A stretch of DNA of 33,410 nucleotides from Candidatus Atribacteria bacterium (GTDB lineage Bacteria > Atribacterota > JS1 > SB-45 > 34-128): NCBI GenBank assembly GCA_003451675.1, contig DMCY01000105.1, forward strand, positions 1-33,410. Reading direction: 5' to 3'. Of the stretch, positions 25,632 through 33,410 are shown one piece after another; position 1 is the stretch's first letter; each line of letters begins with the position of its first letter. The translations under genes were made by a program, and so were the position numbers. A model generated the notes under the pieces. That model did not search any database and had not been told where the DNA came from. It saw only the letters and a list, made by a program, of their open reading frames with translations.

Positions 25632-26654
25632 TTAATAGTTATTTCTCACTAATGCTAATCGTGAAACCGCATCTAAGTTCAAAGATGATTTTTTGTTTTC
25701 TTTAAATTTATAATATCCTGCCGAAGCTATCATAGCTGCATTATCTGTACACAAAGAAATTGAAGGGTAGAAAACCTTAATATTTAATAAATTTGCTTTT
25801 TCTTTAACCTCTTTTCTTAAAGAGCTATTGGCAGCAACTCCACCAGCTAAAATAATCTGTTTAGTTTTAAACTTTAAAGCTGCCTTTATAGTCTTTTCTA
25901 CCAAAACATCGGTTACTGCTTGTTGGAAAGAAGCTAATATATCGCTAACAGGTATATTTTTATTCTCTTTTTTTAATTCTTTTATATGGTAAATTACTGC
26001 GGTTTTAAGACCGCTAAAACTAAAATCATAACTTTTATCATTTAAAATAGGGCGAGGAAATTGGATTGAGGAAGGATCTCCTTCTTTAGCTAATTTTTCG
26101 GTGATAGGACCACCGGGGTAACCTAAGTTTAAAATCTTTGCTATTTTATCGAAAACCTCTCCTGCTGCGTCATCTTTGGTCTGGCCTAATAATTTATATT
26201 CTCCAAAATATTTTATATATACCAAAGATGTATGCCCACCTGAAACAATTAAACAAATAAAGGGGGGTTTTATCTCATTATGTTCTAAAAAATTTGCATA
26301 AATGTGAGCTTCAAGGTGATTTACCCCGATAAGTGGTATATTTTTTGCATAAGCTATGGCTTTTGCGACAGATAATCCCACTAACAGTGAACCTATTAAG
26401 CCTGGGCCATAAGTTACTGCTATTGCAGATAAATCAGTAATCTTTGTCCCTGATTCGTCTAAGGCTTTGTCAATTACCGGAATAATATACTCCATATGTT
26501 TACGTGAGGCTATTTCAGGAACCACTCCTCCATATTTTTGATGAATGCTAATCTGGGAAGCCACCACGTTCGAAATAATCTTTTTCCCATCTTCCACAAT
26601 AGCAGCTGCTGTTTCGTCACAAGAAGTTTCAATTCCCATTATTAAATCTGACAT
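25632..26654 (-). CDS. tsaD: tRNA N6-threonylcarbamoyladenosine synthase, catalytic subunit
   Basis: Transfers threonylcarbamoyl from TC-AMP to A37 of ANN-decoding tRNAs, with TsaB and TsaE. The 340 residues are standard. ASKHA fold with GIETSCDETAAAIV (7-20), the metal-binding HXXXH as H113/H117 in NHLEAHIYA, VSGGHTSLV, the SFSGLKTA stretch, LAGGVAANSSLR and the later CTDNAAMIA with the third metal ligand Asp. ATG is preceded by AAAGGGA. It lies downstream of tsaE-tsaB, separated by a repeat-bearing gap of ~270 bases, so all three partners unique to bacterial t6A synthesis are here; TsaC/Sua5 is not in the window. Confidence 0.97.
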   Translation of the reverse strand: MSDLIMGIETSCDETAAAIVEDGKKIISNVVASQISIHQKYGGVVPEIASRKHMEYIIPVIDKALDESGTKITDLSAIAVTYGPGLIGSLLVGLSVAKAIAYAKNIPLIGVNHLEAHIYANFLEHNEIKPPFICLIVSGGHTSLVYIKYFGEYKLLGQTKDDAAGEVFDKIAKILNLGYPGGPITEKLAKEGDPSSIQFPRPILNDKSYDFSFSGLKTAVIYHIKELKKENKNIPVSDILASFQQAVTDVLVEKTIKAALKFKTKQIILAGGVAANSSLRKEVKEKANLLNIKVFYPSISLCTDNAAMIASAGYYKFKENKKSSLNLDAVSRLALVRNNY

Positions 26655-26923
26655 TTATTTCTTTCCCTTTCTGCATAGAATACACTAATTTATTAATTGA
26701 CCAATTCACCGATTAGCCAATTGACCAATTAAAAACAATACAAATATAAGAATTGACCAGTTAATTTGGTTAGCTAGTTAGCCAGAATAAAAGTGCATCT
26801 CGTATCTCATGAAGAATTAGCTATATGGTACCTGGTTAAGGGTTCTGATTTTAACTGGTAAATCGGTTAACTGGGTAACTAAATAAACTCGCAACCTGTT
26901 ACCCGAAACTGTTCACTCATCAC
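26655..26923. repeat. Repeat-filled gap between tsaD and tsaB
   Basis: Words GACCAATTCACCGATTAGCC and the like (26697-26730), TGGTTAGCTAGTTAGCCAG (26767-26785), CATCTCGTATCTCATG and TGGTAAATCGGTTAACTGGG variants. No gene or terminator seen. Confidence 0.55.
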
Positions 26924-27628
26924 TCATCTCTTATATTTTTTCTCCCAAATAATTTCAGCTTCAGACTTCCTCAGATAAAAAGGAGTAAGTGTAGAGATAT
27001 TATCTTCTTCCCCTTTCTTAAGCTTATTTAAACCTAAAAAAGCAATATTAGTAGCCACTGGTAAATTTAACTGTGAATCGATAAACAAAGCATCTTTACC
27101 TATTTTTTCCTTAATAATATCCCGGTATTTTTTTATTCCATCTCCTAAGAAGATTATCTTTTCTTTTAAGGGAGAGAGCCGAACAAGCAGACTTTGAATA
27201 TCTTCACATTTATAATCCATAACCCTATGCAAGCTATTCCCTCCCCGAAATACCACATTATATATTTCATCTTTCTTAGATTTTAAAACGGGACATATTA
27301 AATAGGGAATTTCTTTTAAGGAGAATGCCATGGCATCTAAGGTAGGAACTCCTAATAAAGGCAATGAACGAGCGTAACATAACCCCTTTGCTACACATAA
27401 GCCAATGCGGAGTCCGGTAAAAGAACCTGGACCTATAGAAACCGCAATACCGTTAATTTCTTCCATTTTTAAGTCTATCGTTTTTAACAAGTCTTTTATA
27501 GCAGGTACTAAAATGGAAGAGTGTTTCTTCTTTAAACCATTAATAGTATACTCTATAAGAATATCCTTATCTTCAATTAAACCTAAATTACAAAATTTAG
27601 TAGAAGTATCAATCCCTAAAATTTTCAA
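26924..27628 (-). CDS. tsaB: tRNA threonylcarbamoyladenosine biosynthesis protein TsaB
   Basis: Non-catalytic ASKHA paralogue that dimerises with TsaD and is essential for t6A synthesis. The 234 residues are typical. GIDTSTKFCNLGL at the start (5-17) and SIGPGSFTGLRIGL (near 65-78) are diagnostic; the C-terminal half is poorly conserved, as usual. The start is TTG at 27626-27628 with AAAGGAGC nine bases upstream, lying inside the end of tsaE; the two genes overlap by 20 bases, so they are translationally coupled. Confidence 0.94.
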   Translation of the reverse strand: MKILGIDTSTKFCNLGLIEDKDILIEYTINGLKKKHSSILVPAIKDLLKTIDLKMEEINGIAVSIGPGSFTGLRIGLCVAKGLCYARSLPLLGVPTLDAMAFSLKEIPYLICPVLKSKKDEIYNVVFRGGNSLHRVMDYKCEDIQSLLVRLSPLKEKIIFLGDGIKKYRDIIKEKIGKDALFIDSQLNLPVATNIAFLGLNKLKKGEEDNISTLTPFYLRKSEAEIIWEKKYKR

Positions 27629-28085
27629 TTCTGCTTAGCTCCTTTAAAAATTTATCAAATCTATCCCCTTGAGGAATAAAAGAAATTGTTCTTTGATAGC
27701 GATCTTTAAATTTGATGTCAATCTTTAGATGTTCTTTGGGTAAAAGCTGTTCAATCTTCTCAGCCCACTCAATAACTGTCAAACCTTCTCCATAAAAATA
27801 TTCCTCGTAACCCAATTCTAAAATTTCTTCCGCATTATCAAGTCGAAATAAGTCAAAATGATAGATAGGAATTTTGCCTTGATATTCATTTATAATAGTA
27901 AAAGAAGGGCTGGTGACATAATCTTTTACTTCTAACCCCTGAGATATTCCTTGAATGAAACAGGTTTTACCTGCACCCAGTTCACCGTAGAAAGCTAATA
28001 AATCTCCGGATTTTGCTAATTTGCTTACCTCTTTCCCTAAATTTTTCGTTTTTTCAGGACTTTTAGTAATAATAGTTAAATTCAT
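27609..28085 (-). CDS. tsaE: tRNA threonylcarbamoyladenosine biosynthesis ATPase TsaE
   Basis: P-loop ATPase partner of TsaB-TsaD. From the chosen start it has 158 residues, typical. The Walker A GELGAGKT is at 34-41; SPSFTIINEY and HFDLFRLDNAEE follow, and VIEWAEK near residue 110 is the family's aromatic/acidic motif. The frame extends to an ATG at 28118, but those 11 codons (MVNWRIGE...) are just translated CCAATTG-type repeat, so I start at ATG 28083-28085. The Shine-Dalgarno there is weak. It heads tsaE-tsaB, ~320 bases downstream of alr across a repeat region. Confidence 0.94.
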   Translation of the reverse strand: MNLTIITKSPEKTKNLGKEVSKLAKSGDLLAFYGELGAGKTCFIQGISQGLEVKDYVTSPSFTIINEYQGKIPIYHFDLFRLDNAEEILELGYEEYFYGEGLTVIEWAEKIEQLLPKEHLKIDIKFKDRYQRTISFIPQGDRFDKFLKELSRIENFRD

Positions 28086-28118
28086 TTTAATCTGTTCACC
28101 AATTCTCCAATTGACCAA

Positions 28119-28403
28119 TTGATTTAGTTATCTAGTTAGCTGGTTAAGAAAACAGATTTAAGATAAAAAACTGGTTTTATAGTATTGCGTTTTTCGTTTT
28201 TAGACAAGATTACTTCGTCGTTATATTCCTCGTAATAACGCTTTATTTTTATAGATTCCCGCTTTTGTAGATTCTACTCTTTTCATTCTGAATTCTGGCT
28301 TCTGACTACTGACTTCTTTGTTAGATACAAGATACGAATTTGGCTTCTATCTTCTTAACCAGTTAACAAGGTAACTAATTAACCAACTAACTAATTTTAT
28401 CTG
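28119..28403. repeat. Repeat-filled gap between tsaE and alr
   Basis: Holds an eroded palindrome copy at 28206-28239 (AAGATTACTTCGTCG...CCTCGTAATAACG), in which several C and G of the canonical element have become T and A. It also has CATTCTGAATTCTGGCTTCTG (28285-28305), a GATACGAATT word and an AACCAACTAACTAA array (28358-28397). No gene seen. Confidence 0.6.
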
Positions 28404-29582
28404 CTATAATAATCTTTCACCTAACATACTCTTAATTTTATAAGGTTTTCCATCCTTAATAAATAATTTAGGAACTCGTTTTTTGTCAGGCATATGGACA
28501 ATTTCGTAATTAATAGTTCCAATTTTTTCTGCTATTTCTTCTACGGTTATTTTTTCCTGTCCCTGTCTTCCCCAAAGTACCACTTCGTCACCTATTTTCA
28601 CTTCGAGAAGACTGCTAACATCTATCATGCACTGGTCCATACATATCCGCCCGATTATAGGAAAACGCCTTCCTCTCACTAAAACCTCTCCTTGATTAGA
28701 AAGAAGCCGGTTGTAACCATCAGCATAACCAACTGGCAAGGAAGCAACTTTTGTTATTTTTCGGTTGGTAGTATAAGTTCGGCCATAACTGATAGATTCT
28801 CCCGCAGATAATTCTTTTAAAAAAACTATTCGAGTTTTAAAACTATGGGCCGGAATCAGCTTCACAGTCTTCTGTACCTCTGTAGAGGGGTACAGTCCGT
28901 ATATAGAAATCCCCGGCCTTACCAAATCTAACCACATATGAGGTAAATCAAGAAGGGTAGCACTATTTCCTACATGTTTTACCGGAATTCTTATTCCTTC
29001 TTTTTCTAAATCAGTTAAAACTCCCATAAATTTTCTAAATTGTTTTTCAGTGTAAGTCTTGTCTTTCTCGTCAGCAACTGAAAAATGGGTAAAAATGCCT
29101 TCTATTTCCACATTTCCCAAAGCCTTTACTTTTTTGATAAAGTCTAAAACGTGATTAGGGAAAATCCCTATTCTTCCCATACCGGTATCTACTTTGATGT
29201 GAACTTTAACTTTTTTATCCTTTTTAAATGCTGACTCAGAAAGCTTTTCTATCATTCCATATTCACTCACCGTAGGAGTTATACTATACGATACCAACAA
29301 TTCTGCTTGTTGTTTCAAAGTTAAACCAAGGATTAAAATAGGAACAGTAATGCCGGCTTTGCGGAGAAAAATGCCTTCTTCTAAACGAGCAACCGCCAGT
29401 CTGCTAGCTCCGTTTCTTAAAACTACTGACGAAACCTCCGAAATATCATGTCCATAGGCATTCCCCTTAGCTACCGCCATTAATTCTTTTTTTTTACCTA
29501 TTAATTTTTTAATATTTCTTACATTTTGGGCAATTGCATCAAGATTTATTTCTACCCAGGTAGGGCCTAATAACTTTTGCAT
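28404..29582 (-). CDS. alr: Alanine racemase
   Basis: Pyridoxal-phosphate enzyme giving D-alanine for peptidoglycan. The 392 residues are typical. The cofactor lysine is K39 in AVAKGNAYGH (usual form VVKANAYGH; here K-G instead of K-A). HIKVDTGMGRIG, HFSVADEKDK, GISIYG(L)YP and the second catalytic base, tyrosine in ISYGRTY (near 275), are visible, with GRICMDQCMIDV near the C-terminus. ATG follows AAGGGGA. It lies in the acpS-nnr-alr order common in Gram-positive and related genomes. Confidence 0.96.
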   Translation of the reverse strand: MQKLLGPTWVEINLDAIAQNVRNIKKLIGKKKELMAVAKGNAYGHDISEVSSVVLRNGASRLAVARLEEGIFLRKAGITVPILILGLTLKQQAELLVSYSITPTVSEYGMIEKLSESAFKKDKKVKVHIKVDTGMGRIGIFPNHVLDFIKKVKALGNVEIEGIFTHFSVADEKDKTYTEKQFRKFMGVLTDLEKEGIRIPVKHVGNSATLLDLPHMWLDLVRPGISIYGLYPSTEVQKTVKLIPAHSFKTRIVFLKELSAGESISYGRTYTTNRKITKVASLPVGYADGYNRLLSNQGEVLVRGRRFPIIGRICMDQCMIDVSSLLEVKIGDEVVLWGRQGQEKITVEEIAEKIGTINYEIVHMPDKKRVPKLFIKDGKPYKIKSMLGERLL

Positions 29583-29891
29583 TTTATTTTCCCCTTTTTA
29601 TATTTCGTATATTATATTGCAAATTTGGTTAATTGGTTAATTTGTTAAACGCTAACTCATTAACTAAACTACTGATTAACTAATTCTATACGCAAATTGC
29701 TAAAAGCTATGTGCTAAAAATAAGATAAAATAATGAAATATAAGATTTAAATTTGAATTCTGTCCCCTGGCTCCCTTTCCTTAAGCAAGATAACTAACTT
29801 GATTTTAATTCTCCAACTGGATAACCGAGCAACCATCTTCACTATATACTAATTATCATATACGTTCTACACTATTATGCAATACTTATCT
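29583..29891. other. Gene-free gap between alr and nnr
   Basis: No gene seen. It holds AATTGGTTAATTTGTTAA (29624-29648), a GAATTCTGTCCCCTGGCTCCC word (29755-29775; compare 220-240), and AT-rich sequence. The alr Shine-Dalgarno is at the left end. No clear promoter or terminator. Confidence 0.55.
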
Positions 29892-31457
29892 TCACTCATT
29901 ACTTATTACTGTGCCTTCTATATTCAAAAAAGCCCGGGGTATTTGTGATAAGATATCACCGGCTATCATACCTCTTTCTCCTTTGATGTCTCGGGCTAAA
30001 TCGCCAGCCAGACTATGGATGTAAACTCCGGTTATTGCTGCAGAAAAATTATCAGCACCCTGAGCTATCAGGCTACAAATTATTCCAGTCAGAACATCCC
30101 CCGAACCTCCGGTAGCCATTCCCGAATTATCACCAACATTGATATAGGCTTCTCCTTCTTTATTGGCAATTATTGTTCTAGCTCCCTTTAAAACTACTAC
30201 AATTCCAAATTTTTGAGCAATTTCTCTGGTGATATCTAATTGATTATTTAAAATATAATCTATATCCTTATTTGTTAGCTTAGCTACTTCCCCAGGATGG
30301 GGAGTAATCACCAGAGGAGTTTTAGTCTTTTTCAATATGGTAGAGTCCTCACTTAAGGCATATATTGCATCAGCATCAATAACCAAAGGGATATTAGACT
30401 TTTCTATAATCTTTCTTACTAATCTTTGAGTCTCTGCTTGTCGGGAAATACCAGGGCCTATCCCTAATACAGAATAATTTTCCATTAATTTTAAAATTGT
30501 TTCTTCTGCTTCTTCTCCTAAAGACTGTTTCTCCGTTTCGGCAAGAGGAAGAGTCATAACTTCAGTTAATTTTACTTCCATTATTGGATTCAAACTTCGA
30601 GGAATTCCTAATACCACAATGCCTGCTCCACTTCTCATAGCTGCTTCACTGGCTAGATATGCTGCTCCAGTCATGCCAATCGAACCAGCTAAGATTAAGA
30701 CTTTGCCGAAAGAACCTTTGTGGGAATAAGTTGCACGAAAAGGTAGAAGTGATTTGACTATCTCTTTGGTTACCATATTAGTCTTTATTTTATTATTTTT
30801 TAGAAGATAAGAGGGTATACTAATGTCTTCCACCGTTACCTTTCCTGCATAGCTTGCTCCAGGAAAAATCAATAAACCAATTTTTGGTAAGGCTAAAGTA
30901 ATAGTATGAGTTGCCTTGATGCATGGTCCTTCAATCTTTCCTGTATCCGTATCTAAACCAGAAGGAACATCAATTGCAACTACTTCTTTGTTAGCAATAT
31001 TAGTCAAATCTATTATCTTAGCTTTTAAACCAGTTACCTTCCCTTGCAATCCGGTTCCTAATATGGCATCGATAATTAAATCAGAATTTTGTATGGTTCT
31101 TTGTATTTCTTCGAGTTTCGTGATTTCTGTCTCGATTAATTCAACTCCCATTTTATTAATGGTATTTAAATTTTCTCCTGCTTCACCTTTAATTTTATTA
31201 AAAGGGGCGAGGAGAAATACTTTCACTTTCGCTCCATAATTATAAAGATGGCGGGCAACTACAAAACCATCTCCCCCATTATTGCCCGATCCAGCAAAGA
31301 TGGCAATCTTTTTTAATCTTAAATCAGGATAAATATTTTTCAGACTTTGAAATATTCTTAATCCAGCATTTTCCATTAAAGTAAGACCAGATATACCATA
31401 TTCTTCTATTGCTTTTCTATCAATTTCCTTCATCTGTTGATTAGTAACTACTTTCAT
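29892..31457 (-). CDS. nnr: Bifunctional NAD(P)H-hydrate epimerase / ADP-dependent dehydratase
   Basis: Repairs hydrated NAD(P)H: the N-terminal domain epimerises NAD(P)HX and the C-terminal domain dehydrates it with ADP. The 521 residues are the full fusion. YjeF-N domain (about 1-215) has LMENAG (27-32), AGSGNNGGDGFVVARHL (55-71) and DVPSGLDTDTG; the carbohydrate-kinase-like C-terminal domain (about 235-510) has SIGMTGAAYLASEAAMRSGAG, ITPHPGE and GMATGGSGDVLTGI with GGSGD at 450-454. ATG follows AGGGAGG. It sits between acpS and alr, with a ~430-base repeat gap upstream that includes the TIR-bounded element. Confidence 0.96.
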   Translation of the reverse strand: MKVVTNQQMKEIDRKAIEEYGISGLTLMENAGLRIFQSLKNIYPDLRLKKIAIFAGSGNNGGDGFVVARHLYNYGAKVKVFLLAPFNKIKGEAGENLNTINKMGVELIETEITKLEEIQRTIQNSDLIIDAILGTGLQGKVTGLKAKIIDLTNIANKEVVAIDVPSGLDTDTGKIEGPCIKATHTITLALPKIGLLIFPGASYAGKVTVEDISIPSYLLKNNKIKTNMVTKEIVKSLLPFRATYSHKGSFGKVLILAGSIGMTGAAYLASEAAMRSGAGIVVLGIPRSLNPIMEVKLTEVMTLPLAETEKQSLGEEAEETILKLMENYSVLGIGPGISRQAETQRLVRKIIEKSNIPLVIDADAIYALSEDSTILKKTKTPLVITPHPGEVAKLTNKDIDYILNNQLDITREIAQKFGIVVVLKGARTIIANKEGEAYINVGDNSGMATGGSGDVLTGIICSLIAQGADNFSAAITGVYIHSLAGDLARDIKGERGMIAGDILSQIPRAFLNIEGTVISNE

Positions 31458-31887
31458 AAAATTCCTCCCTTTTAAAATAATTGATCAATTTACCTATTGA
31501 CCAATTGCCCAATTATATTAATTACCCAGTTACCCGATTTACTAGTTGGCCAGTTAATTCTAGTAGTTAGTTCCTAGCTTTTAATTGTTTGTTTTTAAAT
31601 AAGGAATTAGTTTTTGTTTTTCTTAACTAACTAACCAGGTAACCAACTAACTAGCTAACTAATTTTTAACGAGATACAAGATACGAATTTGTTCCGGGTA
31701 ACCGGATAACTAGTGCTAAGTTAACCAAGGTAAGATAGTTTTGAGATTGCTTCGCTAACGCTCGCAATGACAAAATACCGGGTGTCATTGCGAGGAGCAA
31801 AGCGACGAAGCAATCTCAAGAAATATAACATACTTTATTTAACTTAGCACTAGCTAACTAAATAGGTACGAAACAGTTTAGTAATTT
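31458..31887. other. Gene-free gap between nnr and acpS
   Basis: No gene seen. Holds CAATTTACCTATTGACC-type words (31485-31515), an AACTAACTAACCAGGTAACC array (31625-31662), GAGATACAAGATACGAATTTG (31672-31692) and the inverted-repeat element at 31710-31853. The nnr Shine-Dalgarno is at the left end. Confidence 0.6.
31710..31853. mobile_element. 144-bp MITE-like element with perfect 15-bp terminal inverted repeats
   Basis: The ends are CTAGTGCTAAGTTAA (31710-31724) and its exact complement TTAACTTAGCACTAG (31839-31853). Inside is an inverted pair: TGAGATTGCTTCG...CGCAATGACA (31741-31771) and TGTCATTGCG...CGAAGCAATCTCA (31783-31818), i.e. the dispersed palindrome family but in the opposite arm order to the other copies. 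No coding capacity and no clear target duplication. Confidence 0.75.
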
Positions 31888-32274
31888 TCACTTATCAAGT
31901 AGGCTTTCCAGGATTACTTGGGCAATAGCATATTCTTTTGTATGAGAGATAGTTAAAAAATATCTATCAATATCTTTTTCAAAAGTAATTTCTTTTAATT
32001 TTCCTGTGAGCTTGATTACGGGCTGACCAAGTTTGTTATTAAGTACTTCAATATCTTTCCAATTAACCCCTCTTAAGCCCAAACCCAATGCTTTCAAAAA
32101 GGCTTCTTTTGCAGCAAATTTACCTGCATAAGAATGATATTTATTGCCCTTTTTCTCACAATATTTCTGTTCTAAGGAAGTAAATATCCTGGAGCTAAAA
32201 TTATTTCCCCATCTTTTAATTATTTTTTCTATTCTTTCTATTTTAACTAAATCTATTCCACAACCTATAATCAA
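31888..32274 (-). CDS. acpS: Holo-[acyl-carrier-protein] synthase
   Basis: Transfers 4'-phosphopantetheine from CoA to acyl carrier protein. The 128 residues are typical of the AcpS trimer type. IGCGIDLVKIERIE at the start has the metal-binding D8, and GKFAAKEAFLKALG has E57; the C-terminal ISHTKEYAIAQVI (SHtxxyA) is characteristic. The start is TTG at 32272-32274, about ten bases after AAAGGGG. 60 bases downstream of fxsA and upstream of nnr. Confidence 0.95.
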   Translation of the reverse strand: MIIGCGIDLVKIERIEKIIKRWGNNFSSRIFTSLEQKYCEKKGNKYHSYAGKFAAKEAFLKALGLGLRGVNWKDIEVLNNKLGQPVIKLTGKLKEITFEKDIDRYFLTISHTKEYAIAQVILESLLDK

Positions 32275-32334
32275 GAATATTATTCCCCTTTGCTAGCGAT
32301 TTTTTAATTTTACGGTTATCAGTAAATAAGTATT

Positions 32335-32730
32335 TTAAAATTCTCTGTAAGAAATATTCCCCTCTTTTACCTTTCCTTTTAGCCATTTCAATAAATATTT
32401 TTTAACTAATTTTCTGCTAATGGGTATTAAAAAAATAAAACCTACTATATCTGTAACAAAGCCGGGAGTAAGAAGCAATATCCCTCCGGCCAGAATAATT
32501 GCTCCCTGAATTAAGCTATCCCCTGGCATGATTCCCTCATTCAAATCATTCTGAATCTTCCTTAAAATCATAAAACCTTGGCCTTTTACCAGGTATGCTC
32601 CAATTATCCCGGTTAAGATGATTATGCCAATTGTAGTTAGACTCCCTATCTTCTTCCCCACTTCAATTAGAATGTATAGTTCTGTTACTGGAACTATTAT
32701 GAATAATATTAATAATTTAGCAAAAAACAT
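32335..32730 (-). CDS. fxsA: FxsA family membrane protein
   Basis: Small inner-membrane protein; the E. coli homologue relieves exclusion of phage T7 by F plasmid when overproduced, but its normal role is not known. The 131 residues carry about four hydrophobic segments (roughly 3-22, 29-46, 74-90 and 90-108). Family hallmarks: PVTELYILIEVGKKIGSLTTI (14-34 region), a GAYLVKGQG segment (44-52), and the glycine-rich AGGILLLTPGFVTDIVGF (81-98). The C-terminal tail is basic. ATG; only a weak Shine-Dalgarno. Downstream lies acpS. Confidence 0.9.
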   Translation of the reverse strand: MFFAKLLILFIIVPVTELYILIEVGKKIGSLTTIGIIILTGIIGAYLVKGQGFMILRKIQNDLNEGIMPGDSLIQGAIILAGGILLLTPGFVTDIVGFIFLIPISRKLVKKYLLKWLKGKVKEGNISYREF

Positions 32731-32925
32731 CGTTTGTTCCCACTCATTATTAAAATAATTTTAGTAAAATATCCTTAAATTAGTCGTATTTAGTTAGCTA
32801 GTTACCTGGTTTGTTGGTTAGTATTAATTCTTCAACTAGCTAACCAGGTAACGATATACGAGATACGAATTAGGGCTTACAGAAAAAGGAAATTCCTATA
32901 CAATTAAATTAATTTAAGATTAGTA
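32731..32925. repeat. Repeat-filled gap between fxsA and the thioesterase, including element copy 2
   Basis: A TTAGTTAGCTAGTTACCTGG array with a CAACTAGCTAACCAGG partner (32789-32850), then the ~53-bp element (32859-32911), nearly identical to 13860-13912. No gene seen. Confidence 0.65.
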
Positions 32926-33357
32926 TTACATATATTCTTCTACTTCTCTCTGCATCTCTTTAGATATAACTATAAATTTCCCCTTTGCCTCGGTTAATAA
33001 AGTGCCATTTTCTGAACGAGCTTCTGCTTGGGCCTCAATCATCCTGCCTAAATCTTTAGTCATCTGAGCGGTAAAGATAATCTTTTCATCTACCAGGGCT
33101 TTTTTTCTGTATTTTATGTTTACTTCTACGGTCATAGTCATAACATCCTTAGTTATGATTGCGGTTCTGCCCATTATTTCATCTAAAATAGAAAACAATA
33201 TTCCTCCATGGACAATTCCTTTAAAACCTTGGTGTTTCGACTCGGGAATAAACTCTGCTTTAATTTTATCTTGATCTCTAAAAAAAGCTATGTTTAAACC
33301 GATAGGATTGTCTTTTCCACAGACAAAACAGTTCTTATATCCTGGTAAAGTTTGCAA
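32926..33357 (-). CDS. PaaI-type hotdog-fold thioesterase
   Basis: Probable acyl-CoA thioesterase of the PaaI/YbgC-like hotdog group; substrate unknown. The 143 residues match. N-terminal NCFVCGKDNPIGLNI (9-23) is common to a subgroup with this CxxC-like motif. HGGILFSILDE (50-60) has the active-site HGG (50-52) and the D59-E60 pair on the central helix; VNIKYRKKALVDEKI forms the next strands. The start is TTG at 33355-33357, eight bases after AGGGAGG. Upstream of fxsA with a repeat-bearing gap; the right edge (33361-33410) begins another TTGGTTAG-type array. Confidence 0.88.
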   Translation of the reverse strand: MQTLPGYKNCFVCGKDNPIGLNIAFFRDQDKIKAEFIPESKHQGFKGIVHGGILFSILDEIMGRTAIITKDVMTMTVEVNIKYRKKALVDEKIIFTAQMTKDLGRMIEAQAEARSENGTLLTEAKGKFIVISKEMQREVEEYM

Positions 33358-33410
33358 AAGTAAAACCTCCCTGTAATTGGTTAGTTAGTTACTTAGTTAG
33401 TTGGTTACTT

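Noticed and set aside
28494..28682. Plus-strand frame inside alr
   Set aside because: Shadow of the well-supported alr reading frame.
30916..31239. Plus-strand frame of 107 codons inside nnr
   Set aside because: Antisense of a conserved coding region, no Shine-Dalgarno, no recognisable protein.

Overview
This is a low-GC (roughly mid-30s %), densely coding bacterial chromosome segment. It carries core and central-metabolism genes: purine branch enzymes, polyamine synthesis, glycine cleavage with one-carbon metabolism, chaperonins and the t6A-modification set. There is no sign of phage or plasmid. Strong AGGAGG-type ribosome binding sites, several TTG starts, split glycine decarboxylase (PA/PB), a CIRCE element, a tandem glycine riboswitch and sigma-H-like promoters suggest an anaerobic, fermentative, Firmicutes-like or deep-branching lineage. 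A candidate phylum such as Atribacterota is possible, but this is a guess from style and not from a marker gene.

Layout. (1) 1-13384, all minus strand: a partial GIY-YIG nuclease, pcrA/uvrD helicase, a Mut7-C-type protein with its acidic residues lost, an aspartate-type aminotransferase with ilvE, murI, the speD / speD-paralogue / speE polyamine operon, and the purine run guaA, purA, purB. (2) 14087-23268, plus strand: a complete tandem glycine riboswitch and terminator, then fhs, gcvH, gcvPA, gcvPB, gcvT and a sodium:alanine/glycine symporter. This is a glycine and C1 island. It ends at a strong bidirectional terminator facing groEL. (3) 23404-33357, minus strand: groEL and groES under a CIRCE operator, tsaD, tsaB, tsaE, alr, nnr, acpS, fxsA and a hotdog thioesterase.

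How the genes work together. GuaA and PurA/PurB make GMP and AMP from IMP and XMP. The spe operon may be a complete putrescine-to-spermidine module: the SpeD paralogue keeps the Ser/His/Cys needed for a pyruvoyl enzyme but has lost the HTWPE substrate motif, so it may decarboxylate an amino acid. The glycine island couples cleavage (H, P, T proteins) to the tetrahydrofolate pool through Fhs. The E3 (L) protein and lipoate enzymes are not in the window.

Nearly every intergenic gap is filled with short, word-like repeats. These include an ~80-110 bp imperfect palindrome (core GTCATTGCGAG...CGCAATGAC), one copy of which lies inside a 144-bp element with perfect 15-bp terminal inverted repeats; TTGGTTAG-type arrays; CCAATTAACCAATT arrays; CGAGATACGAATT words; and others. 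They supply apparent start codons for some genes, which affects start choice.
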